Below, piece after piece: positions 11,842-24,800 of a DNA stretch of 64,000 bases. The notes below the pieces were generated by a model. That model searched no databases and was not told where the DNA came from. It saw nothing but the letters and a program-made list of their open reading frames with translations. The position numbers were made by a program, and so were the translations under genes. How positions within the stretch are numbered: the first letter of the stretch is position 1; every line of letters starts with the position of its first letter. Source of the stretch: Narthecium ossifragum (Eukaryota; Streptophyta; Magnoliopsida; Dioscoreales; Nartheciaceae); the NCBI GenBank assembly GCA_963920575.1, contig OY986965.1:20316929-20380928 (forward strand), written 5' to 3'.

Positions 11842-14150
11842 TGTCGCGCACCGACCCTTGAAAGCCCAACCGGGCCGGGCGACGCGAACCGGAACCTAAC
11901 TAAATGTGGAAATAATGGCGAGGGGTTCCCTCTAACTTGCTGGTTTTATTAAACAGTTCTTAAGCACCCATGAATAATATAATAATTTCAAAATATCAAC
12001 ATAAATAATATAATAATCCAAAACCTCAAAGGGGTTACAATAGTTTATACATCATACTCCCGTATGACACTAACTATAACAAAAGTGTAGAATGTGATCA
12101 CCGATCCTCAGACACCGCCAGACGCCTCCGCGCCACCACAAACCTGCCCGGTAGAGGCTACTGAAGAAGAGCTGGCGCCTGCACCAGCAAAACGCAGCTC
12201 GGGTAGGAGTTAGCATAAAGCTCAGTAGGGTTCTACATTACGACACACGGAAGGAAGGGGAACACAAGAGTAGCGCCCTCAAGTAAAACCTATCTGTACA
12301 CAGGGGGCCAATAACCCCACCGCGTGTCCCTGAGGCCCACGAACATGGTCGCACTCAGTAGCAGGAAACAACACTGCTGGCCCACAAGCAGGGAACGACA
12401 CTGCATGCGAGAAAAAACACCGCAAAGTAGTCAACCTCTCTACTTAAGGGTCAACACAGTGGAACACGGGCTACACCTCAGCATCTAACTCAAGGCCGAC
12501 ACGACCTCAATAATCATCAAGCAAAATGTGTACCAGTCATCTAAGCCTATCATCATGTTTGACTGGACACCACAATTCGAACCTGGACCAAGCTACCCAA
12601 CCCCGGTCCTAGGGCTAAATCCGAGCATCCAGCCTCGGGACGGCGACCCACAGATCACCGACACTCTAACCATGCAACTAATGCACAACAGAGAATGCAT
12701 GCTATGAACATACACAAGTAAGAGAAATAGGCATGCAACAGTATGACAATGCAGCATACAAGTCCAACTGGATCGCTGCAGCGGTACTACCAATCGCTGC
12801 CAGCCGATCCGCAGCGGGTCCCGGCATTACGACGGTACCACGACCGTCAACTACGGACTCCTGCAACGGGAAGCAACCCCGAAAACCTCGATGAACAGTA
12901 AGAATATAATATTATATGTTTCGAACATATAATATTATATAAAACACCAAAAATTCTCAACATAGCAGCTAGTTGACCCCATCGATCCGACGTCCAAACG
13001 ACGTCGGATTTGACATCCAACTTAGATTCTAGTAGATCAGTATGCCGGGATCAACATAACCAAAATCTAGAAACATGCAACGGCTGGATTAACTGGAAAA
13101 CATTAATGAAAACCGCTAATCAAAACTAACTTACCATTGCTTGCTGCAACGCAGCCCACTAGTGTGAAACTCATAACAAATCGTAGGAAAATCAGCAAAT
13201 TATGAAATCAGTTGGGTTTGAGAGTAGATTCAAAGATCTACAACTCTTATGTTCATCACAACCCAAGAACATACACGTACCGATCGAAAAACGCGCCGCA
13301 AACCGGCTGTTCTTCAAGAACAGTAGAAATCGGAAAATCCGAGATTAAACATGCATAAATCCTACTGAAATCTCAACCAAAGTTCATGAAACTTAAACCA
13401 GAAATTATACTAAGCAACATGCATCAAAGAACACAAATACAGCAAGATCTAACGGCTAGATTAAGAGAAACCCATTAAACAACTCTCGTAGGTAGAAAAC
13501 CTACCGGAAATGCTAAACCTCGGTTGATTCCCCGCTAAACAGCCGCTAACCAAGCAACTAAACCATGCCAGGGATCTTCCTCATGCCGCCACGGATCCAA
13601 CAAGCTTTGGAACACCCAAAATGGTGGCCGGAGGAGGGAGAACGAAGAAGAAGAAGGGGGTTGCCGGAAGAAAAACAGAGCAAGAAGAGCTTGCGGGAAG
13701 AAGAAAGAAGAAAGAAGGAAGAAGAAGGAGAAGGAAGAAGAGGAAGCAGGAGAAGGCAAAGGCCGGGGAAGGAGGGGAAAAGGGGAAGGAGAGGAGAGGA
13801 AGTCCTCTCTTCTCCTGACAATGGAGGGCGACGGCCACGACGGCCGTCCTCTCCAAGCTCAACTGCCAGGACTTTCTGGCACAGCGGGATCGATCCCTTC
13901 CCAAGGAAGATTGATCCCCTTGCCCAGAAAGACAAACTTGGTCTAAACACAAGCCCAAGCTCAGATCTTCCGATCCCGGGTCCACCTAGTCATTCTAATC
14001 AAACACTAACACAAACAAGGTCAGTGTGTGCATTCGCGGGTGTGAAACAAACCGACAAGGCGTAATTTACCAAATTGCCCTTGTGGTCCACAACGAGCCA
14101 CGGGCCTGACCCAGTCGATCGACCCAGGAATGGAGGGACATGTCCTCACA
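11842..14150 (-). mobile_element. Solo LTR of the TGTGAGGACC family, third nesting level
   Basis: On the plus strand it starts TGTCGCGCACCGACC and ends GGGACATGTCCTCACA. Flanking 5-mers CGTGT (11837-11841) and CATGT (14151-14155) differ by one base. It contains the reversed AATTTGGTAAATT dyad (14064-14076), one palindrome pair near 13889-13917, and an AT palindrome at 12904-12940. A GA/CT-rich coding-looking stretch (13560-13820) gives long frames on both strands, but it is LTR sequence shared with the copies at 34387 and 48853. Confidence 0.85.
12904..12940. repeat. AT-rich 37-bp palindrome in an LTR
   Basis: Arms ATATAATATTATATGTT and AACATATAATATTATAT surround a TCG centre, which is near-perfect dyad symmetry. 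A sister LTR has the same feature at 49891-49926, and a half-copy is near 35670. Confidence 0.85.
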
Positions 14151-14213
14151 CATGTCAACTCCGACTGACGCGCGCCATGGCTCGTGTCAGGGGTTCAAGG
14201 CTCTGACACCTGG

Positions 14214-15745
14214 ATCCTTATGTTTTTGTGGAGTGTTATACTTCAGAATCGAACTTACATATTCAGTTAGAAAGATTTTCTTAGAGACCTGAGATTTGCA
14301 TTTGCGTATTTGGGTACAAACGTCTTTCAGAAATTTTGCATAGGAAGGGAATTGTCGGATGGCCTGTAGAAGTGGTATATTGATGTTCACTCGCTTGAAT
14401 ATCTCCGTGATTTCCTCTACATATGATTTCTTATTGGGTTTGGAGGAAGGGTCCATAAGTGCATAAAGAAAATGTACTTTGGGCACATATCTAGCAGGGT
14501 CAGGCTCCCTCTGATCAACTAGACTCGCATCCATTTGATCGGGAGTGTCATCAGGCTGAGGGGACTGAGACCGATCGGTCGAACCTATGTCCGATCGGTC
14601 GGACCTATGTTCGATCAGTCGGTTGGTAGTCCGATTGATCGCCTGGGGCAGGATCAGGACGTGTCTCTACTTGCCTACCATTCCTTAAAGTTACTATAAC
14701 TTGTGCACTTTCAATGTTTTGATTGTCAATGTGGTGCATGGCCCTAGGATTGATCACAGGCTGACTAGGTAAACGACCATCCTCTCTTTTAGACATTATG
14801 TTACCTAGTTGCCACAGTTGTGTGTCTATTTTGGATATAGATTGGGCATGAGAATTAATATCGTTTCTCATCAAAGCCATTTCACTTTTAAACTCAGACA
14901 TTTTAACATTAATGTTTGCATTCATGTTATTTATGCTAGAACTCATATTTGCAAGAGTAGTCAGGATTGTGTTAAAAGTCGGGTCAGAGGGTGCTTGTGT
15001 ATGTGTAGTCTGTTGGTATGGTGCAGAGTACCCTGGGTTTGGATTTGCAGGAGGTATAGATGGGTACCTATTCATGGGCATACTGGAGGAACTACTCTCC
15101 CCTTGGAAAGTATCAGACTGCTGAGGTGATCTCCAATTAAAGTTGGGATGGTTCCACCAACCTGGATTATACGTGTTTGAGTATGAATTATTCTTAGGTT
15201 TAGTGAAGCCATATGCCGCATTTGCTTGTTTCTAAACGAATTCAGGGAACGAAGGAGCCAGGGACAGTCAGTAATGTGATGTGTAAGGCTAGAGCATAAG
15301 GCACAAGTTTGAGGTTGATTTTGGAGCAGTGAAGGGTCAGGTGCTTGTCTCATTTCCAATTTATCAAATCTTTTATTAAGGAGGGCTATTTGTGCAGTAA
15401 GGGCATCAAATCTAGAAAGTTCAAAGGTCCCCTTAGGTGTAGGCCGACTCCTAGGGTTTGTGTATTGTTGTTGGGAATTGATAAAAATTTGTTCATAGAG
15501 GTTCCATAGCTCATCATCATCTTTGTCTAAAGGAGTATATACCCCCACAACAAGCTTCAACTCTAGTTTTGCATCTTTCATTAAGGCCTCTATAAAACTT
15601 ATGAGTTAACTTTCAATTATTAATATCATGATGAGGGCACTTTCTTAAAAGGTCTTTAAATCTATCCCAGACATCATGAAAAGACTCATCATCATATTGA
15701 ACAAAGGTAAGGATTTCATTCCGAAAATTCTTAGTTTTAATTTGC
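14214..15745 (-). pseudogene. Gag remnant of element E, frameshifted and N-terminally truncated
   Basis: Minus-strand pieces in order are: the capsid end with FVQYDDESFHDVWDRFKDLL and RKCPHH (15745-15613); the gag mid-region with a zinc knuckle CALCSSLTHHITDC that fits CX2CX4HX4C (15581-15072); a spacer with alternating Met/Asn-rich coil-like sequence (15081-14605); and the linker with YVPKVHFLYALMDPSS and VNINIPLLQAI (14534-14214). The pieces lie in different frames and contain stops. At 14570-14640 the coding DNA is replaced by CCGATCGG-type palindromes. The first 100 or more residues normally upstream are missing at the 15745 junction. Confidence 0.82.
14570..14640. repeat. Paired CCGATCGG palindromes inside the gag reading frame
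   Basis: CCGATCGG recurs with a 12-bp spacer (14572 and 14592), followed by CGATCAGTCGG..CCGATTGATCG. This is the same paired layout as the LTR arrays, but it lies between two gag segments whose frames no longer agree. Confidence 0.7.
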
Positions 15746-15826
15746 TTTATGTAAACAATGAAACATGGACATGTATTTCTGCAACATTGTGAAAGAGATA
15801 AATGAAGGAGCAAATCTAATGATCAC

Positions 15827-18800
15827 TCATGGAGGAAGTGGCGAGCTAAGGCCCCCTTGCAATGCCATGGGATGCATAGGGGGATCTCTAGAAGAGAAAG
15901 ATGATCCCTTTCTCTTCTTGAAGCTAAAGGAAGGCCTTGTTGCAAGTTGGCGTAGAGTTTTTCTAGCATAGATCATCCTGAGGAATGGGGAGGCACTCTC
16001 TTTGAACTTTAGAATGAAGAAGAAGAGAAGCCTGTATGAGATGAGCAAGATGAAGATTGCCATCAGATCAATCCATTTGGAATGCGCCAAACTGATGCCG
16101 AACATGTTTTGGATGATGTAATCTCCGCGCAATTTTGGGTCGCCAGGAACCAAAGGATCAAACTCCAGACCAAGGAAGTCATTCTTGTATGTACCCTACA
16201 TAAATGAGACCATTCTATCAACATTTCATCTTGAAAACAAGGCTTTGAATAATCTAGTACGCTTTTTTTTTGTTGATTAATTGAGCCAATGGGTAGAGAA
16301 ATAATCTAGTACTCTACACACTCTATTGTTCAAAGTAGTGCTTATTTGACGAAAATATAGAAGAAGAAAATGAGAACAAATGCATTCTATTTTAATTTTC
16401 AACATGAATTGGCACTTTCACAACTTGGTATATATATGCACCATCCTATCATGATATAATGAATGGCAATTGAAAACAAATCTTTCTCATAGATGTCTAT
16501 ATCCACCATGAGATGGCTTTTAGATTTATCTGATCATGCAATTTTATCATTCTCTATTGTGTATATTGAGACTCGGATCACCAAGAAAGTATTAAAATAC
16601 ATGTAAAATAGCAAGATCTTCCGGCATGAAGATGCTGACATTTAAAAAAACACCGGAAATTCAGATAAAAGCTCAATTGCTTTACTTTTGCTGATGATAA
16701 ATGACAATAGCAATTCAACTATGATTTAGAATTCAGAAGCATCTAAAACTTCCTGGTAGAAGTAGAAGATAATGTTGAACGCACCTGCAATTGCCATGAT
16801 CCAAAGCTGATATAGGAAACTGGGTAGCGCCAAAAAGGCTTGGGAAGATCAGGAAGTAAGCGAAAGAATCCGGCAGACATCATCATAATTCCCTGTAAAA
16901 GGCAAAGAAGAAAAATAGATATGCAATTCATACATTGTTCTCACATGAATTAATTTGTCTCAAAACATTGACAACTTCTTCTTCCTTACTATGATGCCGG
17001 CTCCTGTGATAATCCCCATTAAAAAGTTGGGGACAAGTGATGCAACTATCATCATGATGCTCTCAATCACAGCAACGCCTGCGTAGAGACTGATGGTGAA
17101 GTAGGCGTAATGAGAGAAACCCTTATGGAACTTCACCATGAAGTAATTTATGGTTCCGGCACAGAGAGAGACTGCGACCAAGAACGGAAATGAAGATAGG
17201 AAGTTGGACAGAATGTAGACAGCAACTCCGTAGTGCCCATTTTTCCTCTCGTGAGAAAAAAGCTTCATCTCTTCAATGAAGGATGGAAAGCCACCAATGG
17301 ACAAGAAGGTCATGAAGGCTGAAACAAAACCTAGACTAGAAGCTCTAGCCAATATGGCTGTGTAGCCTGTGCCTACATTGAAATAGATACTGCCCACACA
17401 TAGAGATAACACTATGTAGATGATGATCCTTAACCAGTAGTAGCCCAAGTCTCTGGACATGTTCACAAATGATCTCTTCGTCAAAGTAGTGAGTTGTTTC
17501 GTCCATGAAGCATGGCTTCCCTTGTCGAAAAACACAGTAAGCCCATCCTACAATTGATGATAAGCACAAATCAGGATCGTTTAACTGGAAAAAATTACTG
17601 GCAAAGAATAAGAATTCTGCAGCTAATTATAAGAATTACTTCGACATATAATTGAGCTTGAAAATTTTGCTTACCATGTTGGTTATCTCCTGAATCCTTT
17701 TTCGGGCCATCATCTCATATTCTGAGTTCTTGAATCTCTCGATAAGGATTTCTTTGATCTCAGAGGCGGGAAGTCTCAGCAGAGGATCTATGGATGATTC
17801 CAACCCCTTGATGAGAAGCGAGAAAAGAGGGTTAATTCTGCTGAGCTCATTAAGGTAAAAGAGCAACGTACGTAGGCAGAACCAGGATATATACTATATA
17901 TATAGTGAAAAATTCAGAAAATTGAAAAACACAAATTTTGAATATCTACCAAATGTTTGAGAGATGCTTTCAGTGTAGCATTGACACGATCAAAGTCTGA
18001 ATTTATACAGCGAAGGAAGTGATCTGAAGGGTTCCTTCTACTTGGACAGGGAAACCCGACTTCTGCAAAAAACTGTAAGAAATGCATGCAAATTAAGTTG
18101 AAACATTAGCTTCTCAATCGAAATCGATCATGAAGTGCTGAATCAAACTCCATAGTCAATCACCTTGGTGGCCAACTTGGTGTCTCCGAAATAAGCAGCC
18201 TCTCCTCCAGACAAGAGATACAAGTCATCAAAGAGAGCAAATACTTCACTGCTCGGCTGATGAACAGATGATATGATAGTCCTGTTGCCATCTCTCGCCA
18301 TCTGCTTCAAAGTTTGTACCACGAAGAAGGCAGAGGTACTGTCGAGCCCACTCGTGGGCTCGTCCAAGAACAGCAAGCGTGGTCCTGTTAAGATCTCCAA
18401 TGCTATGCTGAGCCTTTTCTTCTCTCCCCCGCTGATTCCTCGCAAGTGCCAACTGCCGATGGGCCGGTCAGCGCAATCCAGCAGGCCCATCTCCTCCATG
18501 GTCGCTTCCACAGCAGCTTGCACCTCTTTCTTGCTCATGGTAGTTGGAAGCCTGAGATGAGCTGAGTAGGTAATGGTCTCTCGGACGGTGAGGGTTCCCA
18601 ACAGGGTGTTTTCTTGTGTCACATAGGCCTACAACAAACCAAAATATGTTCTCAGCTAATTAATACTGATCATCAGCACAAGGAAAATAGAAGGAATTTT
18701 TTTTAAAATAATATTATTTTAATAAAATATTAGTAATATATATCTGTGGAGAAAGCATGGATGATGATATATCTCGTTTGGTCACGTCAGCGCCATGCTG

Positions 18801-21800
18801 GCGTGGCCTTTCATTTTTCTAATCCTGCCAATAACGACATAACTCCAAGTTACGTCTATATTAATAAAAACGTAACTTGGACATATGCCTTTGACCTTTT
18901 GACCATTCCCCACCACAGGGAGGCTAAGAGCGGATAGGAGAGAGGTCCTTATAAGACGTATGTTAGAGTTACATCTATAGTAATAAAGACGTAACTTCAA
19001 CTTACGTCTATAGTCTTCATCTACCCCCGACCGCGGGCCCTCCTCCTTCCCCACCCGACCTCCCACTCGAGGCCTCCTCATTCCCCACCCAACCTCCGAC
19101 CCGGGCCCTCCTCCTTCCCCACCCGACCTCCCACTCCGGCGCATCTCCTCGGCGCGCAGCCCCGCGGCCCACGGGTCCCCTCCTTCCCCGTCCATCCACT
19201 CCTTCAAGAGGAGTTATATCTTGAATTGTTTCTGGCGATCTTCCGTCCAAATCCTCCAACATCCTTTGGCCATTCTCCAACATACTTTCTAGTAAATTTT
19301 TATCTTGAAATTTTAGTTGTATGCTTGTTGTGTTGAGATTTAGGGTTTATATAGTCAAATTAGGGTTTTTTATAGGAATTGAAATGCCCATTTTTTATTA
19401 GAAAATTCTTTTTTTAATCATTCTGGTATGGTGATTTGGGTAGTGGCATTGTTGATAAATTTCATAAATTTCTAGTATTAATTCAATTAGATTATATAAA
19501 ACATGTTTTCCATAGGAATTTTTACTATTAACTTGTAATTTCTATCTAATCGGCTCATAATTCTCATCATATTTGAGTTATTTATAGTGGTGAATATTAT
19601 TATTGTTCCACTATTGTGTTAGATGGATAAAAAGGTGGAATTAAAGGCTAATACAGATGATATTGAGTACATAGGTGGCCGAATCAAACCAAGTAGGATA
19701 CGAAAAAATGCAAGTTATGCGGATTTAAAGGCTTTAATGTTTGATTTAACTCGATACAATCCAAACTATTTCGACATTCACATAACTTGTTGATATCCAA
19801 TGGGAGAAAGCATGTATTACGGTGTAGACATAAAGGATGATAGTGATACTCGTGGCATTCTTAGCCTCTATCCGGTCATTTCAAGTATACAATTGTTCTT
19901 GGTGAAAATTGGTGTTGAAGTCAACAATAACCCTCCAAATAACATGGCATTTGGTGAATTTACACGCCTACTACAACGAGAAGACGATTCAACGGATAAC
20001 GTCTCTCTTGGGTCTTATGGCGCTCCCATCTTCGGACACTAGACATCACATGCAGTAAGTAATTTATTGTCAAACATGTAATGTTACATCTTGGTTTGCC
20101 CCTTGTTCATGAGTTCTCTTGTGTATGAACATGCAGGCTTTACTAGCAGGAGGATACATGGTTGACTCGTGAATACACAAAAACTACTCCGGGTACAAAC
20201 ATGGGAGACACACATCATACTTTTGATGTTGACCCGTCGAGTTTGCACAGAGGCCACCAATATGATGACAATGTCAGTAGCGACCATGGAGATGCTTTTA
20301 TGCCTTCAACATCTCGAAGCCCCTTGCTAGATGTTGATGTTGGGGATCATCATGACGATCATGATAATGATTTGGATTGAGAATACTGCATTGAGCAACG
20401 AGCCAGCACATCATGATGAAGGCATTGATGATCCAATGCCGCTTACTCCAACATAGTATGAAGAGGAGTTACCAGATGAATTCTCAAATGATGAGTGGGT
20501 CGACTAGATGACAATGAACAATACCATAAATGGGGTATTTGAAGATCCGACCCTATTCAATGAGGAATTCTATAAGAAGCAAATATTCGAGACCAAGGCG
20601 TTACTTATGCATGCTCTTCAACAGTACGAGCTTCGGGGGTTTGCATAACATTGCACTGTCAAGTCCGGGCTGAAGGTGTTGACCGTCAAGTGCCGTAATC
20701 CTGATTGTTCCTGGCATTTGCATGCGTCTACTTACAAAGAAACATCTTACTTTCAGGTGAAGAGTTACAGTGGTCCACATACCTGTCAAGCAGGTCTGTT
20801 GAATACCAACCACCGCCACTGCACTGCTCAATTCATATGTGATGTCATACTTGGTGCGATAAGGACAAACACCGCTATGACCCCCAAAGAAATTGTGCAA
20901 AGGAGCAAAGATGACGACCATGTTAACATCAGCTATGCAAAGGCATATCATACACGTATACTAGCTATGAAGATTATATATGGTGATTGGAAAGAATCAT
21001 ATAATATCCTGCCTTGGTATATGTAAGCAATGGTGGTGAGTGACAGAAGAGGTCTAGCTATAATTTCAGACTGACACAGAGCAATCAAAGAGGTAGTAAG
21101 GACAGAGTTCTCCCCACCATTAGGCTACCAGCGATTCTGTATGACGCATTTTGCAAACAACTTCAAAAGCAAGTTCAGGGATGATAATATGTATAGCTTA
21201 TTTTGGGTTACGGCAAAAAAGATCCACAAGGAGACATTTGATAAGATCATTGATGGAATTAAAAAAATTAAACCAGAAGCTTATCAGTGGCTCGTTACTA
21301 CAGAGCTACCAGAAACTTGGGTGTTGTCTCATGATGATAACAAACAGTTTGGCACAATGACCACCAATTGGTCCGAAAGTTTGAATAATATTTTGAAAGG
21401 TGTATGAGGTATGCCTATTAAAGCATTAGTGGCAAAGACCTTTGAAAGGATGAACGACCTCTTCATGCGCCGTCTTCGGGAGGGCCAAGCAATGATTGGC
21501 GAGGTGACACCGATAGTCGAAGATGTATTACACAAGCATTGCATACTCCCCCAATCATGTCACGTGCAGTCATTTGATGGTGGTGAGTACACGTTGATAG
21601 AAGGACATGAGGTTACCTTTACTGTCAAGTTATCTGGACAGGAAGGGACATGCAGTTGTGGAAAATTTCAGATGATGTTGTATCCATGTCCGCACGTTCT
21701 AGCCGTATGCGGTGACATATCGATCAGGGCTTTAGCATATGATTTGTTTTCACCGTTTTACTTCTCAAGCAAGTACAGACAAACATATACAAGTCATTTC

Positions 21801-24800
21801 CATCCTATTCGTGGACGTCAACACTGGCCGATAGTCGAAGAGTACATATTGCTTCCCTCACATGTGCGGAGGCCAGCTGGGCGTCCGAGGAGTACAAGGC
21901 TACTTAATGGCATGGATGAAAGAAGAGGATTGCAACATATAAGGTGCAGCAGGTGCAATCAGATTGGTCACAACATGGCTACATGTTGCGAGCCGTTACC
22001 TAGCACAGATACACGAGTAATGATGCTTCTCTCTAAATATTATACTAAAGTATATTCCTTTGTAGACTGCACATATCCTTCATTTTGGACTATATAGACT
22101 ATATACTAACATTTTTCTTCTGCATGCAATAGGCTCGAGATGGCTCACATGAGGGCCTTTGACCCGAGGCCGTACGAGGGTGAGCCTAGTCCGATTTCTC
22201 CATACGTACTTTGGGACCAGGGCAAACACCGCTCCGCGGCGGTTTGGGATGGCTAGGTAAATATTAAATATAGAAAATTTATTGTTATTAAGTTTAATAT
22301 TTTTATAGCTAACAGTTATGATTTGAATTTTTATAGCTAACAATTATAATTTACGTACAAGATGACGGTGACCTCGACCTTAAGTGTACAGAGCACTCAC
22401 TGTGTTTACAGCGTTTACAGTCTTGCCCGATTGTGGACGAGCCTCAGATAGACTTGCTTCGGCGTTTGAGATTTTATGTTGTCAGTAGACTGCTGCTGAT
22501 TCGGCTTGATCGGTGTTTAATCACAGCGTTAGTGGAGTGATGGCGACCAGAGACTTCTACTTTCCACTTGCACCACGTGGAGATGACGATCACATTACAG
22601 GATGTTGGGATACTTATGGGTTTACATGTTGATGGCTCGGTAGTTTCAGGGAGCACGTCAGGCGTTTGGCATGACATATGCTTGGAGTTGCTCGGGCCCG
22701 ATCGACGATGCTTGAGTTGTCATGGTTACACGCTACTTTCGGATATATTGGACCAGTTGCCACAGATCTACTTGTATATCAGGCTACGCGTGCCTACATC
22801 CTATATGTGTTGGGTTGTTTAGTCTTACCTGATGCGAGTGGCTCCAGGGTAAGTACAATTGCTTATTTATATTTTATTTATCGATCTATTGAATCAACTA
22901 ACAATATCTTTCAATTGTAGGTACATATGAAGTACCTACCTTTGTTGCATGACTTTGACATATGTGGACAGTATACTTGAGGGGCGGCGTGCCTAGCACA
23001 TCTCTTTCGGAAGCTAAGTAAAGCTTCACAAAGAGGAAAACATGAGATCCCTGGATGCCTTTATATGTTACAGGTGATTTATGATTTATATATTATATAT
23101 AGTTCCTTTAAATATTTTATATTATACCTAATATGAAGTTGTTTTCACAAGGATAGTCATGGGAGCACTTCCATATAGGACGGCCTGAACTAATGCCACG
23201 ACGACCGCTAGCTACCCAAGAGGAAAATGAGGAGCGTGATTTGCGTATCCTTGAAGGCCCCTTAGCAATCCATTACGAACTCTTGATTTTTTCAAATATT
23301 TTTTAATGTTTGGTTAGCATGTATATCTAACTATTATGTACAATGTAGGTGAACAGCACCACACAGCGGTAGAGGGAACATGCATGGTCTTTACTTAGCC
23401 TACTACCGAGAGCAGCTGGAGTTGTCATCCCATGTATTATTGCTCACGATCCAAGATTTTGTTACCTACTTTAATGTTGATGTGATCTAATAGAGTTCGT
23501 ATTTTAAACTTGTAAATTATATGGTATCTATACACACCACAGCGTCTAGCACAATTACCAGGTCTTTGCACTGCGGGGTTTGCTATCTGGAGGAGTCATG
23601 TGCCGCTCATATGATTTGATGTTGTGGAGACGCACCATGCACTACGGGTGATGCGGCAGTTTGGCATGCGACAAGAGATACTGCCCCCGGTGACAGAGAG
23701 ACTATCGCGTGCAAGCCATCGGGGCCATGTTACTGCGGACTGGGTCATTACGCATCAGCTGTATATCACCCAATGGGAGGAGCGACACCAATGAATCATT
23801 GACGGTGTAGTGGACGATGGTTAGGATCATGCATCATATTTACAGTGGTACTGGGGGATCACCAGACGGTATGTCAATAGACCTAGATTGGAGGGCATGA
23901 TGGCCTATCAGCCGAGCATACACCTGCTACGGAAGCTGGTAAATATAATTTATTCGTTAGTAATTAATTCTTCTATTGTGTTAATCTAAGCAAACTTTCT
24001 CAACTTGCCACTAATAGTATGACACCTTCGAGGAGAATTACATGATATGCCACGACCGTTCTAGAAAGCATACTACTTCCTATGACATGCCGATGTCTCA
24101 AGATATACCATTATCATATCCAGTCATGGGCACGACAGAGGAGGATCCGGAGGATTCGGAGGGACATGTTGAGCATGATGTCGGTGTTGGTGCTGTGATG
24201 GAGGGAGAGGGGGTTGGACCATCAAGGAGGAAGAAGATGGCAGTGAAGAAGAAGCAAAAAATTTGGAGGTTGTGATAGTCTTCCATTTAGAGATGTTAAT
24301 GATGTTTGATGTAAACGATTTTGATTTCTATAAAATTTGTGTTTAGATGTTAATGGGTGGTTGTAATGTATTGGGTCCGTATGAAAATTGGAGTGAATGT
24401 TTGATTTGTGATTTTTAATTTTCAAACATTATGTGGTTGAATGTTTGTACACATAGTGGCAAAAAAAACAGAAGTGATGCTCTCCTGTTGGTTTTCTACT
24501 AAGACTAAGTTACGTCTTAATATAGAATCAAAAACTTCATTCTCCAGTGAAGACGTAACTTGAACTTACGTCGTAAATGAAGACGTAACTTAGAATCACA
24601 TCTTAATAGGACTCCCCTTCTCTTCTCCTCATTTGGTCACGTGGCTCGGCATAACAGTCCAAGACGTAACTCAAAGTTGCGTCTTTATTAATATAGACGT
24701 AACTTGGAGTTACCTCTTCATTGACAGAATTAAAAAAATAAAAAGTCACGTCAGCGCTGACGTGCCCAAACGAGATATATCTTCATCAATACTTTCTCCA

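Larger units (their letters stand above)
10682..14208 (-). mobile_element. Solo LTR of another family (TGTCAGAGCC..GGTGACA), with a second solo LTR inside
   Basis: Termini are TGTCACCGGG at 10682 and GGCTCTGACA at 14208, i.e. TG..CA ends, flanked by a perfect CCTGG duplication (10677-10681 and 14209-14213). Without the nested insertion it is about 1.2 kb. It sits exactly between the gag linker and the protease of element E. The orientation is a guess from the TGTCAGAGCC start. Frames such as 10684-10959 are incidental. Confidence 0.82.
2464..15745 (-). mobile_element. Element E: non-autonomous Ty3/gypsy retrotransposon, gag-protease only, heavily interrupted
   Basis: Read on the minus strand: gag remnants (15745-14214), protease (10676-9710), a conserved post-CDS box (9725-9681), about 2.5 kb of 3' non-coding DNA, a polypurine tract (4949-4936) and a 3' LTR (4935 down to 2464 and beyond). 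There is no reverse transcriptase, RNase H or integrase. The gag start, primer site and 5' LTR are missing: the copy is cut at about 15745, roughly 80 bp from the stop codon of the ABCG gene. The LTR and 3' region are clearly related to those of element D (52767-58621). Solo LTRs at 2745, 6861 and 10682 are nested in it. Confidence 0.8.

Noticed and set aside
13558..14065. Overlapping 130-166 residue ORFs
   Set aside because: They lie in the GA/CT-rich part of a solo LTR, with counterparts in the other LTR copies that are not kept in frame.
18782..19283. 141- and 88-residue minus-strand ORFs near the MULE left end
   Set aside because: They lie in the terminal repeat and a GC-rich tandem repeat; Gly/Arg-rich by composition.
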